DNA of 64,000 nucleotides from Marsupella aquatica (GCA_973895155.1 OZ316897.1:17732001-17796000), one strand, 5' to 3'; counted from the first letter of the stretch, positions 36,690 to 49,804 are shown. The notes: a model not told the origin generated them from the sequence alone. Numbers and translations are program-made.

Positions 36690-38321
36690 CTATGAATATT
36701 CAATCGGATCTTTCTCTACATCATCCAGTACTTCTGCCTCTGCATGGTGCACGCGAGCCTTGACTTTTTCAGCCTTTTTCGTCCAGTTGCTCTTGAAAGT
36801 GATGGTTGCTAGTGCCACCATTTGTAGTCCCAGGCCAACAATGAGTCCAGTGAAAAGACCTTTTCCAGCCCATTTAAAGTGAAAGGCCAAGAGAACCCCT
36901 ACAGGGACACCCACTCCATAGAAAGTTGCCAAGTTGGCCAACGCCCCTAGATCTTGCCATCCTGCGCCACGGGCGACTCCCGAAAGCACGCCTTGAATGC
37001 TATCGAAGAAAGACAGCACGGCAATAATGGGCATGATAGTTGCCACGTATCCCACCACTTCAGGGTCACTGCTGAAGACCCAGCCCCAGACATTGCGTGA
37101 TAAGAGCAATAAACTAGATATAATACTGGCCTGAACTGAGGAGATTCCCACCACCACATACACAGAAACTTTTGCTGCATTCGGCTCTCCTGCTCCAAGG
37201 TTATTTGAAACCCTGGTGCTTGCAGCGGCACTAAGTCCGAAAGGAATCATATAATTGAGCGTCACTGTATTCAAACAAACAGAGAGAGCAGAAAGCTCTA
37301 GCTCCGGATTCGTTAATAAGCCCGCCAGCATCACCATCACCTCAAAGCACCAATACTCCAGACATATCATCGCGCCAGACGATGCTGCGAGCTGCAAAAA
37401 AGGTTTCAACTCAGAAAAGGCCTCCGTCGTCCATCCAGCGCCCCATGTTTCCTTGCACGCGCCCGTACCCCTCACATAAAGAAACAAAAACACCACATTT
37501 AACCAATACGAGATACTTGTAGCCAGGGCTGCGCCACGAAAGCCCATCCCTAATACGTGGATGATCAGCCAGGATAAGACCGCATGGAGACCTAACGAAA
37601 CCGCAGAGCATATGACCATGGGCGCCACAACACTCTGGGTTTGTAAAAATTTGATAAGTGGCTGAAGCGCAGCACTCGCAAAAAGAGCTGGGAGTAGCCA
37701 GATTGCATATTCTCCAGCTTTGGCCGATATTTCAGGTGTCTGTCCAACCATGAGGAGCAGTCGCTCCATGTAGAAGAACACGAAACTGAGGGGAATACAA
37801 GTCACATAAAGCACTACCAGAGCTCGTTGCAGATAAACCCCTAGCTTGGGATACTGCTCTGCCCCATAGGCCTGCCCACAGAAAGTCTCCAGTGCACTTG
37901 CCATACCCAACAGGACGTAGAAGCCAAGCACACTGGCGATGGAGTTGGCAAGAGAGGCGCTAGCAAGCTCCAGCACGCCCAAATGCCCTGCGAAAATGGT
38001 CGATACCAAAAGAATAGAATACTGCAACACATTGACAAGCACCATTGGCCCCGCGATCTGAATCTGGGTCTTCGTTTCAGCTTTAATATAAGTGTAATTT
38101 ACCACGAACTTCTTGTCTGTCTCTTTCCAATTTCCAGCTGATTCCTCCACCTCTTCTGTTGGTGTGGGTTGTACGGCCTTCTCTTCTGACATACCACCAG
38201 ATCCATCCTTGACAAAACTTCGTGACGATTTTTGTGATGACGAACGTAGAAGAGGCTCCTTCAATGGGCTCCACATTATGTTCCAGTTGATGTATGTAGT
38301 CACCAAGCGCAAGTACTCCAT
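36690..38321 (-). CDS. MATE / DETOXIFICATION family efflux transporter
   Basis: Single uninterrupted frame of 543 residues from the ATG at 38321; the ATG at 38276 (MWSPLKEPLL...) is a good alternative with a more usual N-terminus. After a polar N-terminal segment there are about 12 hydrophobic helices. The first half carries the FAGHLGVLELASASLAN, CGQAYGAEQY and GMGFRGAALATSISYW motifs; the second half has NTVTLNYMIPFGLSAAASTRVSNN-like and LSGVARGAGWQ segments. These define plant MATE (DTX) proteins. Members are proton- or Na-coupled antiporters exporting flavonoids, alkaloids, citrate or toxins across the plasma membrane or tonoplast; substrate and membrane cannot be told here. Length is normal and no lesion is seen. 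Lack of introns is notable because many plant DTX genes have several. Confidence 0.93.
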   Translation of the reverse strand: MEYLRLVTTYINWNIMWSPLKEPLLRSSSQKSSRSFVKDGSGGMSEEKAVQPTPTEEVEESAGNWKETDKKFVVNYTYIKAETKTQIQIAGPMVLVNVLQYSILLVSTIFAGHLGVLELASASLANSIASVLGFYVLLGMASALETFCGQAYGAEQYPKLGVYLQRALVVLYVTCIPLSFVFFYMERLLLMVGQTPEISAKAGEYAIWLLPALFASAALQPLIKFLQTQSVVAPMVICSAVSLGLHAVLSWLIIHVLGMGFRGAALATSISYWLNVVFLFLYVRGTGACKETWGAGWTTEAFSELKPFLQLAASSGAMICLEYWCFEVMVMLAGLLTNPELELSALSVCLNTVTLNYMIPFGLSAAASTRVSNNLGAGEPNAAKVSVYVVVGISSVQASIISSLLLLSRNVWGWVFSSDPEVVGYVATIMPIIAVLSFFDSIQGVLSGVARGAGWQDLGALANLATFYGVGVPVGVLLAFHFKWAGKGLFTGLIVGLGLQMVALATITFKSNWTKKAEKVKARVHHAEAEVLDDVEKDPIEYS

Positions 38322-41300
38322 ATATTGATATACTTCGTGCTGTTGCCTTCGAATTAAAAACAACGCTTAAAACAAAGACGTAACTGCAAATTACATTTAA
38401 GTCAACAATAGAAAGTAATCCTCGAGCAATTCCTCCCGAGTCGAATAGATTTGCGTACTATAGGTTTGACAAGAGAGAAGCTCTAGAGAACTCGGCGCGC
38501 AGGCGAGCGAGATAAATTAAGCAGCATTATCGGCATTGAAGAATTACTCCGCTACTCTTTAACAAGAAGTAGCCAGGCAGTTCTCAGTGCTCGATCTGCA
38601 TCCACAAACAAAGCGTTTAGGGCTGATCTAAGCTAAGTCTAGCTCAACAGCCAGCATTGATGGATCATAACATCTCCGACATCATTTCTGGTCCAAAAGG
38701 TAAACATCGCAGTGGACGAGTAAAGCCGGCATGTATCACTTCAAGCTTAATTTCAATTCAAAGGTGTTGAACGTAACGGATTGTTGGAGAGCATCTATAG
38801 AGAGAGTAAAATGAGGGATAGAGCTCGAGGGCATCAATAGAGAGAGTATTAAATTAGACGGAGGGACAGATCTCTAGGAGAGAAAGAGTGGTGGGAGGGT
38901 GGGGGGCGGGGTCAGGTCCTTATGTACGAATTCATTCTGCTGCCGCTGATTGAAGCCCCGATTGAAGCAATGGTGCGGCTGACCTAACCTTCAAGAAGTC
39001 CAGGTAGCCACTCGTCCTACAACATTGCTGCTAATTGAGAAAACAAACGACGAATGACATTTCAAAGGAATTGCTACTGATCGACTACAACCGGGTACTT
39101 TCATCGAATAGATTCTGCCTTTTACAATACTGGAGCACATACTGGCCAGGAAAACCACAGATCTTGGGCAAAAGCCTAAAGCAGTTACAGGACCTACCAG
39201 TGAAGCCGCTTTAGCAACATTTGCTTCATTACTCGCTTCTATCATTTAATTTTTAAAAACTTTTAGTATGATCGTTGACATATACAACTGCATCGATCCC
39301 CGCATCGATCTACGTTACGGAGCAGTCGGGTGACCATGCCCAGGTAGGGACGCTAATATGCCCAATGACTACAATTATTTCCTGTCAGGTTTGATAATTC
39401 AGTCCTATCGAATTCTTGGGAATTGTCGTCTACGATATCGTCACGAGCTGAGCTGCAATTGGTGTGAGGGTCTGTTTATGCACGAGGGAAGATGTTCACG
39501 ATTTATTTGATTACATGACAATTAAAGGAAAGACAATTAAAGGAAAGAGCGGAAATGGAAAAGTGCATGGAAGACCGTACTTAGAAGTTGTCATCGTATC
39601 CTGTGATATCAAAGATGACTGGAAACCCAACATACCCGGCATGAGGCTGCACAATTTTAACAAAACAAATTGACGAAAATGTTGAGCCTGGAGTACTGAC
39701 ATGATCAGCGCATTTGCTACATCACACTCATGCTCGAGCGAGAGAAAATGCTTAGAGTTTGAAAACTGTACATGTTCAATGGCAACTTCTGCGAGATAAC
39801 AAGTCTAACTTGAAGATAGAGCACCGTTATATCAGAGGAATAGAATAATATGAACATTTGGAAGAAAACCTCAAATTAATCTATGCGAGAACTCTTTTGA
39901 AGGTGTTGCATCCGGTCAAATCCTTCGAATCCTATCCTTTATAGATTCTGGCGGGTCTCTGCTACTTTTATTCCAGTAAGGCACCAGCAACAAACTTCAT
40001 CGATGAATCAGTGGATATAACCAGTTGAATGTTTACTTCTACTCGACCTTGAGAAAATGGAAGGTAAAACTCTCAGTCTTCAAACATTTAGAACGCCAGC
40101 AATGTCTTCTCTACCGTGCAAGAATCGTAACAATAATTTCTACACATCGAAGAGACCTACTGTAGGATCGGCAACACGTACGTCACAAAGCTTGAGATTG
40201 GTTGCCTTGACTTCGTCCCTTCTTTCAGTGTGAAGAATTTAACAAACTAGATCCGATCACTCCCCTGATCTACTGTACAATAACCACTTGAACTGGAATC
40301 TAGCAGTGAGCCTTACAAGCCAAACGTGTCAACGTGTGTCAAGATGGGAGAGGGTCTCCCATCATATGCAACCTCGTGATCACTTGTCAATGATGATTGT
40401 GCAGCAGCGCCAAAGTCAGCAGCAAGTAGTTCATAGAAAGTAAACAAGTCAAATCCTTCCAATATGGACCCCATAGTGTTGCGCGAATTGGGCGGGGAAT
40501 TGGGCTCAGTACTGAGTACCTACCACGACGTTTAGTAGAATATCTGAGCCCCACTCGATGATCGCGTCTGACTTCGCAATCGAGCTAGTGGATCTTGCTC
40601 CAGCTTTCTATCGAGGATCGAGTCATGGAGGACTGAATAGTGCAGTAAACGGCGGTAAACACTGATGCCGAGGTACAGCTGCTCAGGCTCGAATTTGTTG
40701 TGCTCCCATTGCGCTCCCATCGAGAGAAGCAGCTATTCCTGAACTTGTGTACCGACGTCTAGAGTGGGAGTATGGAAGTTGCCCTTATCCGAGCTTAGCC
40801 ATGCTGAGTGTCTTCGAGGTAAGCCATATTGGAACGGAGGTCGGGAGTGTGAAAACGAGAAGTGACTTGGGTCTACGCAACGAATTCTTGAGAGCGCATT
40901 TTCGCACGGGTCAGAATGGTGGCCACTGAAGTTGGCAGCAAAGCTCCTCAAGTCCGAGCAATTCAAGGCCATAGTATTGGGTGATTGGAATGACAGAGGC
41001 CAGCATGAATTCAAACCGGAAGGAGGGGTCTCGGTCGAGCCAGCTTTAGCACTCTCACAATCGATGAATCGACTCTATTGTTGACTCAGCTCAGACCTGT
41101 GGTGCACTCTGGCATAAAGACTCATAATTACTTTCCAAGTAAGGTAATGCACAGGAGATAATCGTGACACATATGTTGTATTAATTTGTCTCCAAAATAT
41201 GATTGTTTCGATGATAATTCTTTATAAGACGATCTGCAATGGCGGCTTGCTTTTGGGTGTCCTTGCTGTCCCGGGTAGACCGCTGAATCGCTGATCCACA

Positions 41301-42870
41301 CTTTTGTGGGTGCTTGTTGACCCTAGCTAGGTGGCTTTAACTCCGATCCTACTTTTGTGGGTCCTTGCTAGGTACTGTAGATCAGTTCTGTAGATGGCTT
41401 ACATTCTACGCCTCTCAAATACAGGTTTGGTAACCAAAAATAAGAAAATGATCTCCCACGGACCTCCCAAGGACCGTACACAGAAACCATAGAATATATT
41501 GGGATCCACTAATTGAGAATATTCCCTATCACATTGTGAATACAATGCTGTCCATTTGAGTTGCAAAAATACATGGGAGCATTTTGACAAACCTAGAGGT
41601 CTATCCTGGATTCATTTTCCATAAACAAAATATGAAAGAGCTAACGTAACATGTTCAATTGTTCATCTTGCAACATGTTTCATTTTTGTCTTTAAGTGAT
41701 ATGTAGGTGAGCTAAGTTTTTGTGTGGCCATTGTATATTTGTGGGATAAAATACAGGCCACATAATGACTTGGAAATGAAGAGTTGATTCTGCACATAAG
41801 GTACAAGAGGAGAAGTACAACACATGTAAAAGAAAAGTAACAATGACCAGGAAAAGTTTAACTCTATGGTATTGGGTTGTGCTCATAATGTACAAGAATA
41901 GAAATCCCCTAGGTAATGACACTCAAATCAATTAATTAAAACCATAAATTTAGGAAACAAAATCATGAGGAGAAACACACAAGGTGTGCACTTTATCTAT
42001 AATCATTTCTATCTCACTCATGAGAAGAAGTGCTAAAATTCCACTAGATTTGGTAAAGGGTTGGATGCACAATATTGGAACCTAAATTAGTGAGAGAAGA
42101 GCTTCAGGATAACAAAGATTAATAACATTGATAGAGGTGCCAATATAAATTCAAAATCTACCTTATACAAGGGATGCACCTTATTAAGACACATTGGAAA
42201 TAAAACTACACAACAAAAAAAGTCTGAATAAGACAGCACTGAAAGGTGGATTTGTCATAATTATATTAACATCAAAAATTATATGCTAGCAAGCAAGAGC
42301 ATTATAGTAACCACAAGGTGTTCCTTTTAAATACACAGTTGGATTCCATGGAAAATGCTTGGGTGGATTTTGACAACCTAGATGACCCTGAGTCTAGCCT
42401 TGGGCTAGCTACTATCCATAGGAAATCATTATTTTAAAGTAAAAACCCCGAAAACACATGAAAACAAGTCAATGAAATTAAATTCATTTATTTATAAATT
42501 TATTTTCCAAAAATAAATTTCATATAGAGTACAAACCCTTCCCCTATTATAAAGCTTTTGAAAAAAATTTAAATACCTTGCTGACTATTAGAATTAACAT
42601 TTTTACCAGAATTGGATTTTTAAATGCCTTTAGCATAAGTTTTTAATTATAATTATTAGCCCAAAAGATTTTAAAAAATAACCTTCATTTTCTCGCACCT
42701 CTCCTAAAAATCCAATGAGTGAAATATGCAATGAACTGCAATGTCTTACAAAACTCACACATTCACCTGCAGGAAGAAAGTGTATGCTTTCTTTAATGAG
42801 ATTACTAAAAAATATCTTTTAAAAATAATAATTAATCATTCTTCTCAACATTTCAAGACAGTGTATTACA
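38322..42870. other. intergenic, no gene recognised
   Basis: Contains the MATE upstream region with a G-rich run at about 38891-38913 (gtgggagggtggggggcggg) and AT-rich sequence towards 42 kb. Two related blocks near 41255-41380 share acttttgtgggt and tccttgct cores. No open frame has a recognisable domain. Confidence 0.5.
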
Positions 42871-42875
42871 AGAAA

Positions 42876-43695
42876 AACTGTGAGAGATGCGACTGCTCAG
42901 GGTCCCTCTGGCTCTTTGATATGCGTGTGGCGGGAGGTGGTACTCGAGTTACCTGGGCCCCCATCACAGCGGCTACAGGTGGATCTTACCATGGTTCGTG
43001 AGGATCAACGTACTTTGGCAGATGTAGTGGTGGCAAACCCATTGCGCCAAGACATCATTGGGACAGTGGCAACAACGGCAGGGGCAGCAGCGACACGTGT
43101 GGCAACAACGAAGGAGGCCAAATATGTTGCACAAGCTTCATCCTACAACTTCCTCCCCCTTGCCGTTGAGATATTCGGGCGTCTTCATCCTCAGTTTGAT
43201 GGGCTTCTTCGGCAAGCTGCCCGGGATGTTCATGGCCGAATGGGTCCCACCGGACCCTTGCTATCTATTTTGACCACGCACTTTTGCCAACGTATTTCAG
43301 TCACCTTACAGAGTGCTCAAGCTCGGGCCATCTATCGTCAATCTCTTACAATGGGTGCTAGTGTGCCCCTGCAGCGGCTAGCTCCCCTAGAGGATGTTCC
43401 AATCCCACTTGCCGATCTAGTTTCAACACTTGATGTGGACCATTAGCTTTTGCCACATTTACTAGGAATGATGAGGACCTCGGTCCGTTAGGGTTAGTTT
43501 TAGTTCCTCTTTCTTGGTTTTTAGGGGTTCCCTATTGTTCATTTCTTACTTTTAGTTTCTCTTTCTTGGTGTTTAGGGGTTCACTTTTGTTCACTTCTTT
43601 TAAGTTTTGTTTTGTCCCCTTGGACCCTCTTTTGTTTGTTCTTTTGTACTCTGTTTGGTCCCTTTCTATAAAAGGTGTGTATATATCATTCACTT
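42876..43695 (+). mobile_element. 5'-truncated non-LTR retrotransposon relic, copy 2
   Basis: Matches 17790-18600 closely through the 3' end of the ORF and the 3' tail. The frame 42880-43446 reads through the V-D-x12-D endonuclease-like stretch and then a C-terminal segment (IFGRLHPQFDGLLRQAARD) that is out of frame in copy 1. It starts much further 3' than copy 1, as expected for independent 5' truncations. The tail carries the same repeated ttttaggggttc(c/a) blocks and ends near a tgtgtata stretch. Confidence 0.8.
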
Positions 43696-43699
43696 TTAT

Positions 43700-46180
43700 G
43701 GTTTTGGTGAATCTTCACTTTCCTAGGTACCTTAAATATATTCGTCTTTTCATTTATGTCTTACTGCTAGGAAAGAACCCAGTTCCTGCCTTGTCATTGA
43801 AACAATTATTCTATTTCTGATAGAGCAGGATACCAAAGGCTGGGGAAAAACAAAGGGAAAATTGGGGAAATCCAAGAGCCAAAACCCTAATTAAATGACA
43901 ATTAAACAAAACCCAATAAAGGGCGAAAACAAAAGAAACACCAGGTGGGGGGGAGGGCCTGGCCATGCAACCATTATTGTGAGAAGTCCAGCAGTCCTGC
44001 ACCTTCTTGTACGGATGGGTGCTTTGCTTGAACGAGGCGCAATAAATCTTTTTGGTCGATTTTTTCAACTTGTTCCTACTCAGGTCCGTCCTTCCTCTGC
44101 GATTCGTGCGCTGTGAATCTGTGATTCACTTCCCAATGTCTCGGTATATCAAACAAAAAGCCAGAAAGTTGTCTGCTGCATTGGGTTTGAAAGACTTACG
44201 GAATACGATAGAAACGAATGAAATCTAGTGAGTTCTTCTAAAGAAAGCATGAGAATACCTCCATAGTCAATACCGCTTCCCGGCTAGGAGATAGGAGATA
44301 CTAGATAGGCAATCACTGGCACAGGGTCATTAATTGTATTTCAACTTCTTGAGCCACAGTCGAGTGATCAATGTCCTTTCTAAATAAAGGCCACATGTTC
44401 GCTTTCCTGTGAAGCGAGGATGACATGTCGACCAGCCCTAAACTGGTGCGACCTTTGCAGCCTTCTTATTATTCTTCCTCCAGTTGCCTCGCTCCCTAAG
44501 CCCCGTGTCCGTTCATCGAAAAGGACAAGTTGTTGTGAAGGTCGACAAATAGATAATTGGGTTCAACTGTCCGTTCCAAAAAATAGAAACCTCCGTGAGG
44601 TACTGTACACCAGCAAAGTAATATCGTAGCGACATGCAGACTTCCCCAAGTAACACGTTTGTCCTCGCTCTTGTCGGAACGTTGATAGACATTTGGGAAG
44701 TTTGGCATATGTCGAATCAATCAGAGATTTTGCATTTCCCGCTTCCAAAGGAAGTTCGCTCACCTGGCCTGTACAGCCTATTGTCAAGATAGCCAGTCAT
44801 TTGACTTCTCCATGATTCTTTACTACGCCAGAATAAACTAACTAAATCTTTTCAAGCCAGTCAAATAGCTATGGAGAATACGTTCACTCTTGATAGACCT
44901 GTCAAATTGGGGTGGAGAGTTTGGAAAACCAACGATATTCTAGTCAAAGAGGGTCTAGGCTTTTGTATTCAGATTCTGCCGTGACCAGTAGTGACTCCAA
45001 GATCTTCTATAGAGGAGATTCTGTCACGAATTGATGCTGCCAATGCCGCTACTTCCGTAGTAGGTGATTCGACAGGATTAGAGTGGGTCCACGGTGAATC
45101 CTCTTCACAGAGAGCTTGGGTATAATTTTGTGCTAAAAGGCTCACTTAATGTATGTACTGAAGAGGCAGCTCAAGCAGGGCATGTGAGTTATTAGGCAGA
45201 AGGGATGACGAGGCAATGATGGACTCGAGTTCGGGGTTCACCACTGTTTAACGAATGAAGTTATGGTGACTTTTTGTAGACAAAAACGGTCAAACTGCCC
45301 TATATGTTTTCCTACATTTCAAGGCTAGACAACCATGACCACCTGCCAGAGGGGCTAAGATGGTAACAAATTAACCACTGATTTGCTACGAGAACAATTG
45401 CCGGAGTAAGATTTGAAAATCTGATACACACCAGCATGTGTGATGTTGGTCATATGCATCCAAGTACGTGAACACATATTCTTTCTCATTTTGGTGAAGG
45501 GTCCGAGCTCTATATTCTGATTGTAACTCAAGGTTTCATATTGTATGGCTTCCTCATACGGTCTCCGTCTCTCCAAGAACGTCAACGCTCTGAAAGCAGA
45601 GGAGATCATCCTGTCTACTGTAATCGATATATATATCGTAATTGGAAGAGGACATTGGACGACATAATCCGAAAGCGAGCCTCGATCAGCCTTCAAACCA
45701 TACAACACCCGATTGAATTTGCACTCGGCACTGAAGTCCTCGTCAGGGATAAACCTAAGAGGTCAACGTCCAAGCCTCACATCTATGGTAGCCTATTAAT
45801 TAAGCCAACTTATCTTCATTCTGCTGAGTCCTGCACGGGGGAAGGCGCGCCTTTTGGAATTTCACTATTATTTTGATGGAATGAATGGATTCGCCCACCC
45901 ATGTTCTTGGAACCAAGAGGATTGAAAGAGTTTTATCCTCTGTACTAATAAATATCCACCGAAAAACCTGTCGACCCAGACCGCCATGCCTCAGTGCTAC
46001 TCTCTCATTTCTCCTGTCGATCAGTATCTAGAATATTTTTGGTCCTGAATGTCGTCAGATCCGGTCTAAGCTTACATACAATCCTTGATAATGCTGTCAA
46101 CTACAGCAGTTCCTTGCAGACCGCGTACCCGAATTCGCACACTTGCTTGTAACGGGGCTTGTAAACGACTTGCCTGACTT
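43700..46180. other. intergenic, nothing recognised
   Basis: No supported gene; includes the 3' flank of the amidohydrolase gene. Confidence 0.5.
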
Positions 46181-46184
46181 ACTT

Positions 46185-47294
46185 TCATTGCAGTCGGGTA
46201 TCAGCATCTTGATGCCAAACTCCTCTCCAGTGCGCGAGGTGCTTATCGAAGAGACCATTGGCGCAGTGGAAATTGATATAATTTCTCTTATCGTCCTCCA
46301 GAGCGTAGTCATCGAATGACTGGGTGACAGTCTTAATTTCGAGTGTAGGGGCGTAAGGATAGTCCGAGCCATACGTGATTTGGTTGTTGGGGATAAATTG
46401 GAGGGTGCTGGGAAACGCAGACGGGCTGGACGAGAGGGCTGTGTCCACGTAGAACTTCTTCATCTCCTTCGACTTTGCCTCAATTTGGTGTTCCTCACCA
46501 AGGAAATAGGCTATAGATCCAGCCATTCGGCTCGCAGCAAACGGGAGAAACCCTCCTGAGTGAGCCAGAAGGAACTTAATGTTTGGGTAGCTTCCAGTGA
46601 CGTTCCTAATCACCAAGAGCGCTGCAGCACGAGTCGTATCGAGCAAGAAGTCGAGCATATATGCATGTACTTTAACTTCCTTCCCTCTGACGTCAGTTGT
46701 CACAGATGGGACGCCGAAAAGTGTGCTCGGATGAACGAAAACTACAGCCTGACGGGCGTCCAACACCTCCATGAGAGGATCGAACTTCTTACTACCCAGA
46801 TACTCGCCGAGTGAGTTGGCCATCAATGCCACTCCCGCAGCCTTGAGCGTGTCCAAAGCGTAGATGGCTTCTGCGACGGACCCCTCCACATCGGGCAGAG
46901 TGAGTGTGGCGAAGAACTGGAAGCGCTCGGGGTATGCCAGCGTGATCATGTGCCCATACTCGTTCAAATCCCTCGCTAATTTTCTACTGTCCTCCACGTC
47001 GTCGAAGGGTGAGAATCTCGCACCTGGGGTGGAAACAGACAGAATCGAAAGTTCGATGTTAAGGGAGTCCATGAATGCGAGATGGTCGTCCGGATCCCAC
47101 TTCGGAGTCCACTTCGGATTGAATGATCCTCCAGAGCTCAGGCCCTTTGCGACCAAGAAATCGCGGTAGAAAGGTGGAATCATGTGTGCATGTGTATCGA
47201 TTCGGATGAGTTTCGCTTGAGTTCCCATGGGAGAGAAGAACACAACAACAAACAGAGCAACGAAAAGTGTGGAAATGCTCGAACTGGTCTCCAT
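46185..47294 (-). CDS. secreted amidohydrolase_2 / ACMSD-like metal-dependent hydrolase or decarboxylase
   Basis: Single exon, 369 residues. Residues 1-27 form a signal peptide (short polar start, hydrophobic FVALFVVVFF core, small residues before Lys28). The metal-binding set of the amidohydrolase_2 TIM barrel is present: H35-A-H37 at the first strand, H188 in HPSTLFG, H245 in AHSGG and D311 in YGSDYPY. The family includes aminocarboxymuconate-semialdehyde decarboxylase and related aromatic-acid decarboxylases such as o-pyrocatechuate and gamma-resorcylate types. The substrate cannot be read from sequence. A secreted form points to the apoplast or endomembrane system. Absence of introns and similarity to mainly microbial and fungal families make horizontal origin possible but unproven. 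The last 20 residues depart from the usual ending, so the stop at 46185 may be a recent change. Confidence 0.88.
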   Translation of the reverse strand: METSSSISTLFVALFVVVFFSPMGTQAKLIRIDTHAHMIPPFYRDFLVAKGLSSGGSFNPKWTPKWDPDDHLAFMDSLNIELSILSVSTPGARFSPFDDVEDSRKLARDLNEYGHMITLAYPERFQFFATLTLPDVEGSVAEAIYALDTLKAAGVALMANSLGEYLGSKKFDPLMEVLDARQAVVFVHPSTLFGVPSVTTDVRGKEVKVHAYMLDFLLDTTRAAALLVIRNVTGSYPNIKFLLAHSGGFLPFAASRMAGSIAYFLGEEHQIEAKSKEMKKFYVDTALSSSPSAFPSTLQFIPNNQITYGSDYPYAPTLEIKTVTQSFDDYALEDDKRNYINFHCANGLFDKHLAHWRGVWHQDADTRLQ

Positions 47295-47640
47295 TGCGAT
47301 CGTCGTTGTTGGAAATGGATCGATTATGAGCTCACTGCAAAGGCCACAGAGAAGTCAATCTACCCCCCAAAAAAACGTGAATGCTCGACGACATTCTACT
47401 CTCACAATTTCGACGGTATTTGTCATACTGAAGCATTTATCTCGGTCTCAGCTATGTCAAGAGCAGACCAGCATCTTTCCTACATGGGAAGTGAGAGCTT
47501 CAAAGCACTATTTGACCATACCAAAACAATTCGCAAACGGCATTCACAAACCAACTTCACAAGTTTCATATTCAGGAGCTGGACGTGAAATAACTCCCAT
47601 GCCACCGAGGAGGAAAAGAATAAGCACTACATTGCCTGAC
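47223..47640 (-). promoter_or_regulatory. amidohydrolase signal-peptide codons and promoter, parent of a duplication
   Basis: The first ~24 codons of the gene and about 345 bp upstream are repeated at 56984-57390 in the same orientation. The conserved upstream stretch includes tactctcacaattt, tatgtcaagagcagac and cataccaaaacaattc, so it probably contains the native promoter and 5' UTR. Confidence 0.75.
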
Positions 47641-47644
47641 TACC

Positions 47645-48690
47645 CTGACTTGAACCGTAAATAGAATTGAAAACAAAAAGAAATGAAAAAGAAAAGAAAT
47701 ATATATTTTTTCCACCTATGTTTTTGTGCACCTTTTAGATTTGTCTTATTGACAGTCATTATACATTTTGTTATTATTTGAGTTATGGTCTAGAGGCATT
47801 ATACATTTTGTTCTTGTTTGAGTTAAGGTCTAGAGGCTTCACTGTAGGTTGTAGCCCTTAAAAATAGCTTCTGTTTGCGATAATTATATAGTAAGATTTG
47901 CCATTAGATGACAACTCGCCTTGGAACCACCACTAGCCATGCCAAAACCTGTATCCACCACTTTCACCATTCAAAGTTACTGCAAAGGAGTGAGTGGAGT
48001 GTGAAAATAGTGAAAAATATTGGACACTTCCCCTTAGTTACATTGGCCAGTGGCTGAGCACGTCCATTTATATCCAGAATCCGGATCATCCTAAGGGCTG
48101 TCTTGCATGGGATGGTCCTTGAAATTCCATCCCTCTAGGTTCCCAAACATTTTGGGGAAAAGTAGATTTTGTGTGTCCACAAGTCTCTCTAAATGATGCT
48201 TGTGATTGCAAAATCTTTATAGTGACTACAGTCCCAAGAAGTTAGAGGAAACGTCAAGTGGGGAACTATTTCACCTGTTCTACCAATACTTAGAGATGGG
48301 TTCTCTGGTGAGGACTTCTCTCTGACAAATGAAACCCAAGAAAATCCACCTTACCTAAGCTGGACAATTTTGATTTTCTTGTAATGTATATGGGTAATTA
48401 GTTACATAAAACATCCAAAACAGGTGAATTTGTGAAAATGTCAATCCTGTCCCAACTCTTGACTGTCACCAAAATATTCTAGCGCGAGAGCACCTTTCTG
48501 CCCGAGGGAACCCCCTCCTTGGTGTAGTTCAGGTTATAGTGTGTTGATCAGAAGTAATGTCCAAACAGGATAGTTGAGGTACTTGAGTTAACTTATCTCC
48601 TGCCAGCATTAACCCCATTGTACATTAATCCCATTGTAGAGAGTCCTCTGTCTTGGGTACTTCAGGGTGATTTCCTTGCCTCAGACCATT
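47645..48690. other. intergenic, nothing recognised
   Basis: AT-rich; a short duplicated block (ggtctagaggc with cattatacattttgtt) at 47755-47840. No gene. Confidence 0.5.
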
Positions 48691-48714
48691 CTGTACAGTC
48701 AATTCAAGTGAGCA

Positions 48715-48870
48715 TCTAGGAGGCCAGTTTAGTTTGTTTTTAGCATTGTCTGCAAGACTAGATACCATTGGCCCTTTCCTTAGGGCTATCAGCATGAAAT
48801 CTAGATATTGTACACAGTCCAAAGGCCACTTCAGTTTGTTTTCAGCATTGTCTGCAAGACCATATTCTCC
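48715..48870. repeat. ~111-bp duplication
   Basis: aggccagtttagtttgtttt then agcattgtctgcaagac at about 48720 recurs at about 48831 with few changes. Confidence 0.75.
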
Positions 48871-48874
48871 TTGG

Positions 48875-49800
48875 GATAATATCTCAACCTCGATTTGTTG
48901 AATGAGGACTGAATAATTTTGCTTTACACGACCCAGAGGAGACAGTGATGTTTGTATAGGATGGCACTGAGCCCAACCACCATTCTCCATTCTAGAGTTC
49001 TGTGGGCCCATCTTGAAAGCCACTTTTGGCTTCACATACCATGGGCAACTCTCTGGTTGAAGTGGTTCCTCCTAAGTGATCAATTAAAGAGATAAGTAAT
49101 CTCATCAATTATCATTCATCTCCATCAGTCAACTTGATATAAGCTGCCACCTCATCTCAAACAGACCGCCGAGTTTCGGCAGGAGAAAAAAACCAAAAAA
49201 AAAATTAATATTTCAAAATTTAAGGGATTTATTTTATTCTTTGAAATTTTTTTCACTATGGGGTGTCCGTACGCCCCATCTCGGCGAGGTCAGCTGAGAT
49301 GGGCAAATATCCATACGATACGATCACAAAAAAATTCACCCAAAAAAAATTCCAATATTTTTCTTTCAAAATTTTACTCTTTTTTACTGCACGATTTTGT
49401 TTTTCTGTACCCCTCAATTGGCCAAGGAGGCATAGTTGGCAATGACTTTCACGGCATGGGTATGTTTGTCTGTAAGTCCTAAATTGAAGGAACTTAGAGT
49501 GGTCTTAGGGTACATAGAGAAACTGATGCACAGTATATGAACTTGTTGAACTAAATTTTCAGCAGCCCTGCCTAAGTACCGTACAATTAGAATTAAGCTT
49601 TTATGCATACAAGTCTTCCAGATTCTTTAAGGCCCATAGGTGACGATGGCATTTTCCTGAGAATCAAACTCACCTAGTGCCTGGGTCCTTTCTATGTGTA
49701 AGTTTGGTTTTTCAAATCATATCCTGAGTTTTAAGGCCCACACTTTGAGGTTGTCATACTTTCCTAATAAATAAACCCATTGGGCTTCTTTCAAGATTTT
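48875..49800. other. intergenic, nothing recognised
   Basis: No gene supported; A/T homopolymer-rich around 49185-49390. Confidence 0.5.
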
Positions 49801-49804
49801 CAAA

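Noticed and set aside
38322-38363. Upstream extension of the MATE gene to 38363
   Set aside because: It would need a TTG start; the first ATG is at 38321 and a more typical N-terminus begins at 38276.
44550-44590. tRNA-like gggttcaactgtccgttcc segment
   Set aside because: Resembles a T-arm B box only; no matching A box or cloverleaf could be found around it.
48625-49035. 136-codon minus-strand ORF
   Set aside because: Covers a 111-bp duplication; no domain recognised.
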